Source: Chloroflexota bacterium
Lineage (GTDB): Bacteria > Chloroflexota > Dehalococcoidia > Lucifugimonadales > UBA3495
Assembly (NCBI GenBank): GCA_022562335.1
Contig: JADFPM010000014.1
Coordinates: forward strand, 1-20,819
Length of the DNA stretch: 20,819 bases
Direction: 5' to 3'
The notes below the pieces were generated by a model. It made no database searches, was not told where the DNA came from, and was given only the letters and a program-made list of their open reading frames with translations. Position 1 is the first letter of the stretch. Every line of letters starts with the position of its first letter. Position numbers and translations under genes: made by a program. Shown piece after piece: positions 13,008 to 20,732 of the stretch.

Positions 13008-14504
13008 CTATTTATTCTTATTAATTGTAACCCACATTAAATTTGTTTGCGGGTCATTTATATCAGCACGTGCCCACTGGGCGATGCGGTAACCGGCCAC
13101 GGCGGCTATCCCCCGGCCGGTGACCAAAAGGGGTATTTTGTCCCGCCAGGCCCTTGGGACCCGTTGATCGACGAAAAAGTCTTGAAGCTTTTTTTCCTGC
13201 GCCATCCCCATAGGCTGGAACCGGTCTCCACGCAATCTGGTACGCAAGGTAAGCGGTTCCTTCAGCGAATCGGCCATCAATGGACTGCTCCAAGCTTGCC
13301 CATCCCATTCCGCCAATCCGCGAGAATCCGTCGTTGCACCATCTGGCAGGGAGAAACCGAGGGTCACCCGCCAACCCTGCACCACCACTACCGTGTCTCC
13401 GCTGGATTCGCTGGGTAAAGCCAATCGGTGCTCACCATCCAACGAAGGCAATGGGCATGGCAGGCTGGTTTGGCGGGATAGCACCAAAGAGGCATGGGTG
13501 CGGTGGACGGTGACCCCTCCGGGAAGGGCTATCGAGCGCCCTGATTTGTTCCGGGCAGCCAGGTCTACCATGCGCGTAAGGTGATTCTCCTGCAACCGGC
13601 GGGAGTCTCCCTTGACCCGGGAATAGGCACGCCGCAGCAAATGAGCCTGAATCGCCGGGTGTAACCCGGCCAAGTCCGGCAGTTTCAAATAGACATCCCC
13701 ATCGGACTCCCGGGCAAGGTTCTTCCAAATACGGGTGGTTTCTCCCTCCAGGTAGTCCAGTTCCAAAGCCGTGGTGCGGGCCAACCGTCCCAGCGCGTCC
13801 CTTATCCTGGGGTTGTATTCCGCCGCCAATTCGGGCATCAGTTGTCGTCTGACTCGGACGCGGGCGAAACGGGGCAGCAGGTTGCCACTGTCCTCCCGGG
13901 TGTCCAGCCCCAATTCCCGGCAATAGGCAAGGGTATCTTCTCTGCCTGCCGTCAACAATGGCCGGAACAACGAGATCCCTTCCCCTTCCTCCGGCCAGGG
14001 CCAATCGGACAGCACGGCCATCCCCGCCAACCCGCGCAGACCGGCCCCCCGTAGAATATGCAAAAGCACCGTCTCCGCCTGGTCATCAGCGGTGTGACCG
14101 ACCACCACTGCGGCCGCGCCGGTGGATTTGGCCACCCCGGCCAGGAATGCATAACGCATCTCCCGGGCAAGGTCTTCGAATGACGAACTTACTCTCCCCG
14201 GGTGGCTCCGCCGAAATACCTCGGGGTCCCATTTCTCAATGGTGGCCGGCAGATCCAACCTCTCGGCCATGCCCGCCACGTGGGCGGCGTCATCATCAGC
14301 CTCCTGGCCGCGGAAGTCGTGGTTGAGATGGGCTACGTGGATATGGAAATGGTGTTGTTCCCGTAGTCGAAGCAGGCAATGGAGCAGCGCGGTGGAATCG
14401 GGCCCGCCCGACACGCCGACGGCCAGGGTCAACCAACGTCCGGAAAACCCCGCCCGGCCAATGGCATCGGAGACTATCTTTTCCAGCGCCGTTGGGGAGG
14501 CCAT
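13008..14504 (-). CDS. tilS: tRNA(Ile)-lysidine synthetase
   Basis: Converts the wobble cytidine of tRNA-Ile(CAU) to lysidine, making it read AUA and accept isoleucine. It is essential in most bacteria. The 498-residue chain has the PP-loop SGGPDS (32-37), VAHLNHDFRG and the HTADDQAETVLLHILRG motif typical of TilS. A middle substrate-binding domain follows, and a C-terminal TilS_C domain includes LRTRLRGDRFQPMG and KKLQDFFVDQRVPRAWRDKIPLL. The start is ATG at 14504, 8 nt after the phosphatase stop; the frame stays open upstream but that part is antisense-like to the phosphatase gene. Last gene of the corC-phosphatase-tilS operon. Confidence 0.93.
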   Translation of the reverse strand: MASPTALEKIVSDAIGRAGFSGRWLTLAVGVSGGPDSTALLHCLLRLREQHHFHIHVAHLNHDFRGQEADDDAAHVAGMAERLDLPATIEKWDPEVFRRSHPGRVSSSFEDLAREMRYAFLAGVAKSTGAAAVVVGHTADDQAETVLLHILRGAGLRGLAGMAVLSDWPWPEEGEGISLFRPLLTAGREDTLAYCRELGLDTREDSGNLLPRFARVRVRRQLMPELAAEYNPRIRDALGRLARTTALELDYLEGETTRIWKNLARESDGDVYLKLPDLAGLHPAIQAHLLRRAYSRVKGDSRRLQENHLTRMVDLAARNKSGRSIALPGGVTVHRTHASLVLSRQTSLPCPLPSLDGEHRLALPSESSGDTVVVVQGWRVTLGFSLPDGATTDSRGLAEWDGQAWSSPLMADSLKEPLTLRTRLRGDRFQPMGMAQEKKLQDFFVDQRVPRAWRDKIPLLVTGRGIAAVAGYRIAQWARADINDPQTNLMWVTINKNK

Positions 14505-14512
14505 CAGTCTCC

Positions 14513-15130
14513 CTACCGGTACTTGGGAGAAAGATGACTGGTGGAATTGTAGCCCACCAACCGGCGGCCTGAACTGCCCGTTTCCACGGTGCAGATGGAT
14601 GCCAAGCTCAGCGCCATACGGTGGAAGTTGGACAGGGGCATTCCAAGCAGCCGGCAGACGATGGTCCTGATGGTGAAATTGTGGGAAACCGCCACCAGCG
14701 TTTCTTCTTCTTGGTGGGCGGATTCCATATCCAAGAACGCTTGCCACGCCCTTTCTTGCAGTTGCTTTAGGGACTCGCCGCTGGGCATCACCAGTTCTGC
14801 CGGGTCGTCCCGCCACGCAGCATAGAACTGGGGCCAATCAGCCCGCATCTCCGGACCGGTGATTCCCTCCAGATCTCCCAGATCCAACTCTTTCAGTCCG
14901 TCCATCGGGATCACGTTTGTTTGTGCCGGACGGGAGATCTCCTCGGCCGTTTGCATCGTCCGGTAGAGAGGACTGGCATAGACCGTGATTCCCGCGCCCA
15001 GGGACACCGCCCGGGAGGCCTGCCTCGCTTGTGCAAGGCCTCGCTTATTTAGGGGAACGTCGCATTGACCCTGAAATTTGCCCAGCTTGTTCCATTCCGT
15101 CTCCCCGTGGCGCACCAGGAGCAACCTCAA
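14513..15130 (-). CDS. Histidine phosphatase superfamily (phosphoglycerate mutase-like) protein
   Basis: A 205-residue phosphatase of the cofactor-dependent PGM/CobC branch. LLLVRHGETEWN carries the catalytic His8. YASPLYRTMQTAEEI, ELDLGDLEG and VAVSHNFTIR (second catalytic His) complete the active site. The start is TTG at 15128-15130, overlapping the TGA stop of the upstream gene as TTGA, so translation is probably coupled. Candidate roles are alpha-ribazole phosphatase or a broad-specificity sugar phosphatase; no cobalamin gene is near, so no specific role is assigned. Confidence 0.88.
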   Translation of the reverse strand: MRLLLVRHGETEWNKLGKFQGQCDVPLNKRGLAQARQASRAVSLGAGITVYASPLYRTMQTAEEISRPAQTNVIPMDGLKELDLGDLEGITGPEMRADWPQFYAAWRDDPAELVMPSGESLKQLQERAWQAFLDMESAHQEEETLVAVSHNFTIRTIVCRLLGMPLSNFHRMALSLASICTVETGSSGRRLVGYNSTSHLSPKYR

Positions 15131-16446
15131 CCGCCCGCCCCTTGTTGGCCTTCTGACTGCTGGTCTTGCTGCGGGTCCTGCTGATCGGCGCCAGCCCTCC
15201 GCAACTCCACCTCTTCGATCTTAACCCCTCTCATGACTTTCACGGTGAATCGTAAATCTTGAAAGTCCACGGCATCGCCTTCTTCGGGAATGCGCCCCAT
15301 GAGGTCCAACAAGAAACCGGCCACCGTCTGGTAGTCTCCTTCCGGGATATGCAGGTCCAACTCCTCGTTGATCTCAGTGATGCCGGCGCCAGCATCCAGC
15401 ATAAAGGTGTGCTCATCCACCGGAGTCACCGGCTCTTCATAATCAGACCCTTCCTCCCTGACTTGCCCTACGATCACTTGAAGCAATTGTTTCTGGGTCG
15501 CCAGACCGGCAATGCCTCCGAATTCGTCCACCGTCAAAACCATGCCGTGACCGCTCAGGCGCATCTCATTGAAAGTACTGCTGACCGTCTTGGTTTCGGG
15601 AACGAAAAAGGCAGGATGCAGAAAGTCGGTGACGCCGTCACTCATCCCCAGATCTCCCTTCCCCACCGCCAAAAGCACGTCTTTGATCGACAGCATGCCG
15701 ACCACGTTTTCAATGGTCCCGTCGTACACCGGAAACCTGGTATGGCTGTGCTCGGCATAGGACGGCAGGAACTGCTCCAGGGTGGTGCCCTGCTCGATCC
15801 AGACTATCTCGGGCCTAGGTGTCATGATTTCCCGCACCTGGCTATCGCCAAACCGGAATACCTTTTCCAACAGGGCGGCCTCTTCCGCTTCCACCGTCCC
15901 GGACTGGGCCCCAGCCGCGATGACATCGCGTATCTCTTGCTCTCCTATCTGTTGGGGCACGCTGGAAAAGCCCAGCGCCTTATTACCAAGGGAACTTACA
16001 CCTTGCAATAACCAAATGGCCGGAGACAGAACCGATCCAACCAGCGTCAACGGACGGGATAAGGCAAATGCCACGGCTTCGGACCGGTTCCAGGCTATGT
16101 TCTTGGGCATGGTTTCGCCGAACAACAAAATTATCAAGGTTACGCCAAAGGTCGCGACGATCAACGCCAGGTTCCCGTTATCGATGAACTTTATGGCCAT
16201 TGCGGTGGCCAGGGTAGCGGCGGCCGTGTTGACCAGATTGTTGCTGAGCAGTACCGTGGCCAAGAATTTTTCAGGATGCAGGAGCAATCGTTCCACGCGC
16301 TTGGCGCCGGGACGCCCTGAATTGATCAGGTGCAGCAAACGAGCGCGGGGCAGGGCAATGAAGGCGGTTTCAGAGGCTGAGAAAAACCCGGAAAGAGCCA
16401 GGCACAAGATCAGTAAGGCTAACTTCGATAAGTCGCCGGTATCCAT
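15127..16446 (-). CDS. CorC/HlyC-type membrane protein with CNNM (DUF21), CBS pair and CorC_HlyC domains
   Basis: Integral membrane protein of the CNNM/CorC family linked to Mg/Co ion homeostasis, 439 residues. Residues 1-170 are the DUF21 transmembrane region: LALLILCLALSGFFSASETAFIAL, the NNLVNTAAATLATA segment and a third helix before LFGETMPKNIAWN. A CBS pair follows (REIMTPRPEIVWIE, FPVYDGTIENVVGMLSIKD), then the CorC_HlyC domain (LTVDEFGGIAGL, DYQTVAGFLLDLMGRIPEEGD) and a Gln/Gly-rich tail. ATGs at 16446 and 16458 both lie near GGAGG; 16446 is chosen because GGAGG abuts 16458 directly. The longer upstream frame is excluded by the promoter at 16501-16529. First gene of a three-gene operon. 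Confidence 0.9.
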   Translation of the reverse strand: MDTGDLSKLALLILCLALSGFFSASETAFIALPRARLLHLINSGRPGAKRVERLLLHPEKFLATVLLSNNLVNTAAATLATAMAIKFIDNGNLALIVATFGVTLIILLFGETMPKNIAWNRSEAVAFALSRPLTLVGSVLSPAIWLLQGVSSLGNKALGFSSVPQQIGEQEIRDVIAAGAQSGTVEAEEAALLEKVFRFGDSQVREIMTPRPEIVWIEQGTTLEQFLPSYAEHSHTRFPVYDGTIENVVGMLSIKDVLLAVGKGDLGMSDGVTDFLHPAFFVPETKTVSSTFNEMRLSGHGMVLTVDEFGGIAGLATQKQLLQVIVGQVREEGSDYEEPVTPVDEHTFMLDAGAGITEINEELDLHIPEGDYQTVAGFLLDLMGRIPEEGDAVDFQDLRFTVKVMRGVKIEEVELRRAGADQQDPQQDQQSEGQQGAGG

Positions 16447-16500
16447 AGCTGGGGACATCCTCCAGACAGGGGTGGGGCTCCCAAATTGCTTTGCATTTCG

Positions 16501-16529
16501 ATGATAGCATTGGCCCAAATAGGTGTAAA
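16501..16529 (-). promoter_or_regulatory. Promoter of the corC-like/phosphatase/tilS operon
   Basis: Minus-strand TTTACA (16524-16529), 17-bp spacer, TATCAT (16501-16506). The start near 16494 leaves a leader of about 50 nt before the ATG at 16446. Confidence 0.7.
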
Positions 16530-16530
16530 G

Positions 16531-16559
16531 TTGACTTGCCCAAGGCCGATTCCTATCAT
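16531..16559 (+). promoter_or_regulatory. Promoter of tsaD, back to back with the corC-like promoter
   Basis: TTGACT (16531-16536), 17-bp spacer, TATCAT (16554-16559). Its -35 box is one base from the -35 box of the divergent promoter. The expected leader is about 90 nt. Confidence 0.7.
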
Positions 16560-16657
16560 TGATCGTGGCAAATCGGTGAACTTCCATCCACACCAGTGCA
16601 GCAACAAACCGAATCTCCCAAAATAAAACGCGGTGCGCCGGCCCCTGGCTTGGTTAA

Positions 16658-17731
16658 ATGGGCTTGAAGATTCTGGGTATCGAAACCTCCTGCGATGAAA
16701 CGGCGGTGGCGGTGGTTGAAGACGGACGCCGCCTCCGGTCCAACGTCATCTCCTCCCAGGTGGAGCTGCATGCCAAGTACGGAGGCATAGTCCCGGAAGT
16801 CGCCTCCCGCCAACACATCAGCGACATGTTGCCCGCGTTGGAGCGGGCGCTTGCGGATTCCGGCCTGCACTTGGAACAGATAGATGTGGTGGCCGTCACC
16901 TATGGGCCGGGGCTGGCCGGATCACTGATCACCGGCTTGAACACCGCAAAGGCGTTGTCCTTCTCGTTGGGTGTCCCCTTGATTGGGGTAAACCACCTGG
17001 AAGGCCACATCTACGCCTCGTGGCTTACCGAGCGCGATCCGCGTGATTCTCGTGAACCATCGGAAGAACCCGGCTTCCCGCTGGCCTGCCTGGTCGCATC
17101 AGGGGGCCATACCGACCTTATCCTGATGGAGGGACACGGGGTCTATAAACTGGTGGGCCGGAGCCGGGACGACGCGGCCGGAGAGGCTTTTGACAAAGCG
17201 GCGCGCATCCTGGGCCTGGGATTTCCTGGCGGCCCGGAGATCCAACGGGTTTCCCACGGAGCGGCCGGCGACGAAACCCTGCCCAGGGCCTGGATGAAAG
17301 ATACGCTGGATTTCAGCTTCAGCGGGGTCAAAACCGCCCTGTTGCATATGGCCCAGGCCAAAGGCCTTTACCCATTTGAAGCCACCCCTGCCGAATCGGC
17401 GCCGGACAACGGCGCGGCCATCTCCAGCAGCCTGGTGCGGGAACTGGCATCGGCCTTCCAGGAGTCGGTCGTGGACGTGCTAACGACCAAGCTCTTGCAA
17501 ATGGCCGAAACCTACCGCTGCCGGGGAGTCGTCCTGGGCGGGGGCGTGACCGCCAACGCTCGCCTGCGGGAGGAGGTGGCCAAGCGGTCATCTCTTCCGG
17601 TGATAGTGCCGCCGCCGGTCCTTTGCACCGACAATGGAGCAATGATCGCGGCCTGCGCATATTACCAATACCGAAGGGGAGAGCAGTTCGGCCTGGAGTT
17701 GGATATAGACCCCGGACTGCCCCTGGGTTAG
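16658..17731 (+). CDS. tsaD: tRNA N6-adenosine threonylcarbamoyltransferase
   Basis: Catalytic subunit for t6A37 modification of ANN-decoding tRNAs, transferring threonylcarbamoyl from TC-AMP. 357 residues with an ASKHA fold. GIETSCDETAVAVV is at 7-20; the metal ligands His113 and His117 are in NHLEGHIYA; later VASGGHTDL, the FSFSGVKTALL segment, VLGGGVTANARLR and CTDNGAMIA (metal-ligand Asp). The ATG at 16658 is retained because the protein begins in the normal place, although no good SD is visible. Its partners tsaB, tsaC and tsaE are not in the window. The 3' end overlaps the convergent downstream gene by 4 nt. Confidence 0.96.
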   Translation: MGLKILGIETSCDETAVAVVEDGRRLRSNVISSQVELHAKYGGIVPEVASRQHISDMLPALERALADSGLHLEQIDVVAVTYGPGLAGSLITGLNTAKALSFSLGVPLIGVNHLEGHIYASWLTERDPRDSREPSEEPGFPLACLVASGGHTDLILMEGHGVYKLVGRSRDDAAGEAFDKAARILGLGFPGGPEIQRVSHGAAGDETLPRAWMKDTLDFSFSGVKTALLHMAQAKGLYPFEATPAESAPDNGAAISSSLVRELASAFQESVVDVLTTKLLQMAETYRCRGVVLGGGVTANARLREEVAKRSSLPVIVPPPVLCTDNGAMIAACAYYQYRRGEQFGLELDIDPGLPLG

Positions 17732-18345
17732 GCCGGCGGCGTTGCGCCAGGGAGTCGCGAGGCTTCCACTCTGGAGCGGCGGTCGGCAAACACGGTGTTG
17801 ATCACCTGGTATATCTCATAACCCGGCGCCTCGCCTTTGTAGGGGAAAGAGAAGGCCCAGTTGCCTCCCTGGAACGTTACCGAGCCCTCTTCCTTGGCGA
17901 AATAGTGCCTGCCGATGAAGAAAGCGCCCATGAGGGTGGCTACGAAAACCATGAACGCCCCCGTATTCATGCGAATCACGGGGATTGGTGGGCCTTGGAA
18001 CCTGGGCTCGAGCCAATAGGCTAAAACCAGGTATATGAACAAGGTGCCGACTATCAGCAATATTCCCTGGAGCAAAGCCGCCGACGTCCGGGACCCGGTC
18101 TTCACGGAAATACCTTTTAAGTCCTCGATGGAGGCCATAAAGGTTTGCCGGCCCCCATCGTCTATGGAAAATGCCAATATGCGCTGGTTGGTGGTAACCA
18201 ACACCTGTCCGGAGCCCGGCGGCTCCCCGGTTAGACCCGTTTCCGGGCAAAAAATATGGCTTACCCGTTCCTCGGGCAACAGGGCCACGTCTCGAATATG
18301 GGTAATGTAGCTTTTAACCGGTTCAATCACGCCAATCACCCTCAA
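17728..18345 (-). CDS. Uncharacterised two-helix membrane protein with PH-like N-terminal region
   Basis: I do not recognise a named family. 205 residues: a soluble N-terminus whose VLVTTNQRILAFS...ASIEDLKGISVKTGSR (about 48-86) resembles bacterial PH-like domains that follow a L-x-T-N-x-R pattern; two predicted transmembrane helices at about 89-112 and 128-146 separated by a short loop; then a C-terminal region with EGSVTFQGGNWAFSFPYKG and YQVINTVFADRR. This layout suits a small membrane-anchored PH-like protein of unknown role. The start is TTG at 18343-18345; a GTG at residue 6 with GAGGG upstream is a reasonable alternative. It ends tail-to-tail inside tsaD. Confidence 0.65.
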   Translation of the reverse strand: MRVIGVIEPVKSYITHIRDVALLPEERVSHIFCPETGLTGEPPGSGQVLVTTNQRILAFSIDDGGRQTFMASIEDLKGISVKTGSRTSAALLQGILLIVGTLFIYLVLAYWLEPRFQGPPIPVIRMNTGAFMVFVATLMGAFFIGRHYFAKEEGSVTFQGGNWAFSFPYKGEAPGYEIYQVINTVFADRRSRVEASRLPGATPPA

Positions 18346-18743
18346 CTTCCGGGCAATATCCTAACACAGCGGTCACCGGCCCTACCCCAGATTCAAAAAC
18401 AGGGTTGGGTCATAACCTTGAGGTCCGGCCGGGGACCCTCAATATCAATCCTCGCCATCATGCTTTCCCAATGAGGTTGCCCGGCCACTGTCCGCCGGTT
18501 TGATCGCGCTCCTCACGGTCCATCCATAACCGTAGCCGGGGATCCGGTCCAAATCACACCCCAACGTTAAACCTATGCGCCGCCGGCCACGCCATCGAAC
18601 GGGCCTCAAAAAAGGTGCCTGCCCCATCGGGGATGCGAGCGCTCCCTCTAGCTCATTAGGCCTCACACCTTTAATGTTGAGTCGGGAGAAACTCGGCGCC
18701 GGAAAAGCCGGTCAAGTCTCAATTTCCTGTTATGGGGTGTGAA
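18346..18743. other. 398-bp divergent intergenic region with inverted repeats
   Basis: No ORF or known RNA is convincing. Two structures stand out: TTGAGGTCC pairing with GGACCCTCAA with one bulged C (18418-18442), and AAAGGTG (18611-18617) pairing with CACCTTT (18666-18672) around an inner CCCC-ATC-GGGG hairpin. The second lies about 70 nt before the downstream start and could be a leader structure. TTGAGG at 18418 with AATATC 17 bp later is a weak promoter candidate. Confidence 0.35.
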
Positions 18744-20267
18744 ATGGCGTGGATCGAAGGGACAGGCCCCCCGGACCTGCCTGACATTTTCCAGGTATTG
18801 TCCATAAATCCCGAAGCCCTGGACACGGTCAAACAGCTAAACGAGACCCTCTCTTTTGGCAATTCTATGCTGGGCAGGGTGCGGGAAGAAGCCATCGCCA
18901 CCGTGGTGGCGGTGGCCAACCGGTGCCGGTTTGGCGCCCTGACCCACAGCGGCTTTCTCCGCCAATACACGGGTGACCAACAGACGGCGGCCGACATGCT
19001 GGTGAATCACCACCGGGCTGGGTTGGACCCCGCAGACCGCCTGATGCTGGACTTCGCCGTTAAAGTCACGCTTAAACCGTCCACTTTGAACCGGGACGAC
19101 ATCGAGAACCTCCGCGGGGCGGGGTTCGATGACCAAGAGATACTTTCCATCATACTGGTGACTTGCCTGGTCAACTTCATGAACCGGCTGGCCGACAGCT
19201 TGGGGATAGACGTTCCTCCCAGCTATCAAAAAGCGGTGGAGAAGTGGTTGACCGGACCCGCGGGCCGCCAACCCTGGCTGATGCGGCCCGTATCCCAAAG
19301 GGCTGGAAACCCCAGCGAGGCACCTCTTGCCGGAAGCTTGGGCCCCAAAGGCTGGGACGCCTCACCGGATTGGCATGAAAAGGATGATGAAAGCGGCAAC
19401 GGCCTAACGGATTCTCCCGCTGGCGACCGCGGCATTATCGATCTGGACGGCGCGGTTGGAGAAAAACTCCCAGACCTGCGCCTGGACGGCGTTGAAAACG
19501 GGGCAAGTCTCGGCGGTCTGGAGGATATGTTGGCCGGTGAGGAGCCCGCCGCCCCGGATGACCTGGAGGCCCTGGAACTGGACCACCCATCGGATGCCGA
19601 CACCGGCGGAACATCGGATGGAATGCCAGATGAAATGCCGGATGAAATGCCTGGGGACGCCCAACAAGAGAACCCGGCGGAACCCGACGGGCCGGGGAGA
19701 GATCTAGCAGCGCCCCAGGACACCGGAAGCGCCGGATTCGCTCAAGGTGAAGGGGATAAAACACATATGGAAAGCCAACCCGGCCCGCCACCACCCGGTC
19801 CTGCCGCCGCCCCTGGGGAGAATGCCGTGGACCAGCCACCGGCGGCTCCCGAAGTTACCGAATACACCATCACCACAACGCCCATGGACACTCCAGAATC
19901 CCGGGAGGGACCGGAGGTGGAAGCCGGCATGGATGGCGCGGAGGAGGAAGAACCCGGGGTCTTGATCGATCCAGACAACCCGGTGGCCCGGTTTGTTGGA
20001 GAAAACTGCGTGATCCAAGACGGTGCGGTCACCTCGGCCCGAGACCTGTACATAGCATATCTGCGCTGGTGCGATGACAATATCGAGCCGCCCATGCCCC
20101 AGCGTGGCTTCGGCATGATACTGAGCCAGATGGGATTCAACCGCCGGCGCCGTGGCCGGGGCAGGAACTGGTCATGGTGGGGCGTGGGATTGGGCAGCGG
20201 GGACACCGGAGACGAGGATGAAAACCCAGACCCAGATTATCCCGATGACCTGGAAGGTGAGGACTGA
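18744..20267 (+). CDS. AhpD/carboxymuconolactone-decarboxylase-like domain fused to a phage-primase C-terminal winged-helix-like domain
   Basis: 507 residues in three parts. Residues 1-170 form an all-helical AhpD/CMD-like domain (MLGRVREEAIATVVAVANRCRFGALTHSGFL, then a second helical repeat). The usual C-x-x-C-x3-H active site reads C61-R-F-G64-A-L-T-H68, so the second cysteine is lost. Residues about 175-410 are a low-complexity Asp/Glu/Gly/Pro linker with an in-frame DEMP repeat. Residues about 412-482 (NPVARFVGENCVIQDG...DLYIAYLRWCDD...QRGFGMILSQMGFNRRRRGRG...WWGVGL) match the domain found at the C-terminus of P4/D5-type phage primases, a putative nucleic-acid-binding winged helix. The tail is acidic. 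ATG 18744 is preferred because GGGGTG precedes it; ATG 18732 has no SD. Cellular role unknown. Confidence 0.7.
   Translation: MAWIEGTGPPDLPDIFQVLSINPEALDTVKQLNETLSFGNSMLGRVREEAIATVVAVANRCRFGALTHSGFLRQYTGDQQTAADMLVNHHRAGLDPADRLMLDFAVKVTLKPSTLNRDDIENLRGAGFDDQEILSIILVTCLVNFMNRLADSLGIDVPPSYQKAVEKWLTGPAGRQPWLMRPVSQRAGNPSEAPLAGSLGPKGWDASPDWHEKDDESGNGLTDSPAGDRGIIDLDGAVGEKLPDLRLDGVENGASLGGLEDMLAGEEPAAPDDLEALELDHPSDADTGGTSDGMPDEMPDEMPGDAQQENPAEPDGPGRDLAAPQDTGSAGFAQGEGDKTHMESQPGPPPPGPAAAPGENAVDQPPAAPEVTEYTITTTPMDTPESREGPEVEAGMDGAEEEEPGVLIDPDNPVARFVGENCVIQDGAVTSARDLYIAYLRWCDDNIEPPMPQRGFGMILSQMGFNRRRRGRGRNWSWWGVGLGSGDTGDEDENPDPDYPDDLEGED
19623..19658 (+). repeat. Three 12-bp tandem repeats in the linker
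   Basis: ATGCCAGATGAA, ATGCCGGATGAA and a diverged ATGCCTGGGGAC encode MPDE-MPDE-MPGD. The array is in frame and could change in copy number without breaking the protein. Confidence 0.7.
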
Positions 20268-20305
20268 GCCGGCCCAAAAGCAGCGTTAACAGTTACGCGT
20301 CGGCG

Positions 20306-20334
20306 TTGACACCGAGATACCCCTATGATACGGT
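20306..20334 (+). promoter_or_regulatory. Candidate promoter of the ilvB transcript
   Basis: A consensus TTGACA at 20306-20311 stands 17 bp before TACGGT (20329-20334), which keeps the TA...T of a -10 box. The start near 20341 fits the 5' end of the T-box leader. A better -10 (TATGAT, 20324) is too close to the -35. Confidence 0.45.
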
Positions 20335-20350
20335 TTCTAGCCAATGGCTA

Positions 20351-20630
20351 TGATGGAGACGAGTAGGTAAGGGTAGACGCCAAGCGAGCCTGGTCTGGTG
20401 AAAGCAGGCGCGCCGATCTTATCCGAAAATCCCTCCGGAGCCGCCGGCTGAACCCCTCTTCAACGTAAAAAGAAGGGGGAACGGGAACCGTAAGCCGCGC
20501 CGGGTTCGTCGCCCGTTAACAGCGACGGGGCATGTTGGTGTCCTTATAGAGTGGTCCCGGATATTTCGGGGCAATTAGGGTGGTACCGCGGGAGTCCTGA
20601 TTCCCGTCCCTATGCGGGGCGGGTTTTTTT
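20351..20630 (+). promoter_or_regulatory. T-box riboswitch, probably isoleucine-specific
   Basis: Senses uncharged tRNA and lets transcription continue into ilvB. The T-box core AGGGTGGTACCGCG is at 20577-20590, directly before the terminator. Stem I is recognisable: GGAG (20355-20358) pairs with CTCC (20433-20436); AGTA (20362-20365) faces GAA (20425-20427) as in the specifier loop; GGTAAG (20366-20371) pairs with CTTATC (20418-20423); the distal AGCGAGCC and GGTG motifs are at 20383-20400. The likely specifier is AUC (20429-20431), an isoleucine codon; this triplet assignment is less sure than the T-box call. Confidence 0.9.
20603..20630 (+). terminator. Intrinsic terminator of the T-box
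   Basis: CCCGTCCC (20603-20610) pairs with GGGGCGGG (20616-20623), 8 bp with one G-U, loop TATGC, then seven T. It would be replaced by the antiterminator when uncharged tRNA binds. Confidence 0.9.
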
Positions 20631-20732
20631 ATTGGAAAAATCTGCTCTGCCAAACCCTAACTTTGCAGGTGATGCGGCCGGTTTGCCCAACCGGGTTACC
20701 GAGTTGCCGTTTCAGACCAGTGGGAGGCTGTT

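Noticed and set aside
14505..14837. N-terminal extension of tilS by 111 codons
   Set aside because: The extension is Arg/Gly/Pro-rich, lies antiparallel in frame over the phosphatase gene's coding bases, and the internal ATG gives a normal TilS N-terminus.
16447..16593. Longer start for the corC-like gene
   Set aside because: The extra residues would span the divergent promoters and do not look like a membrane-protein N-terminus.
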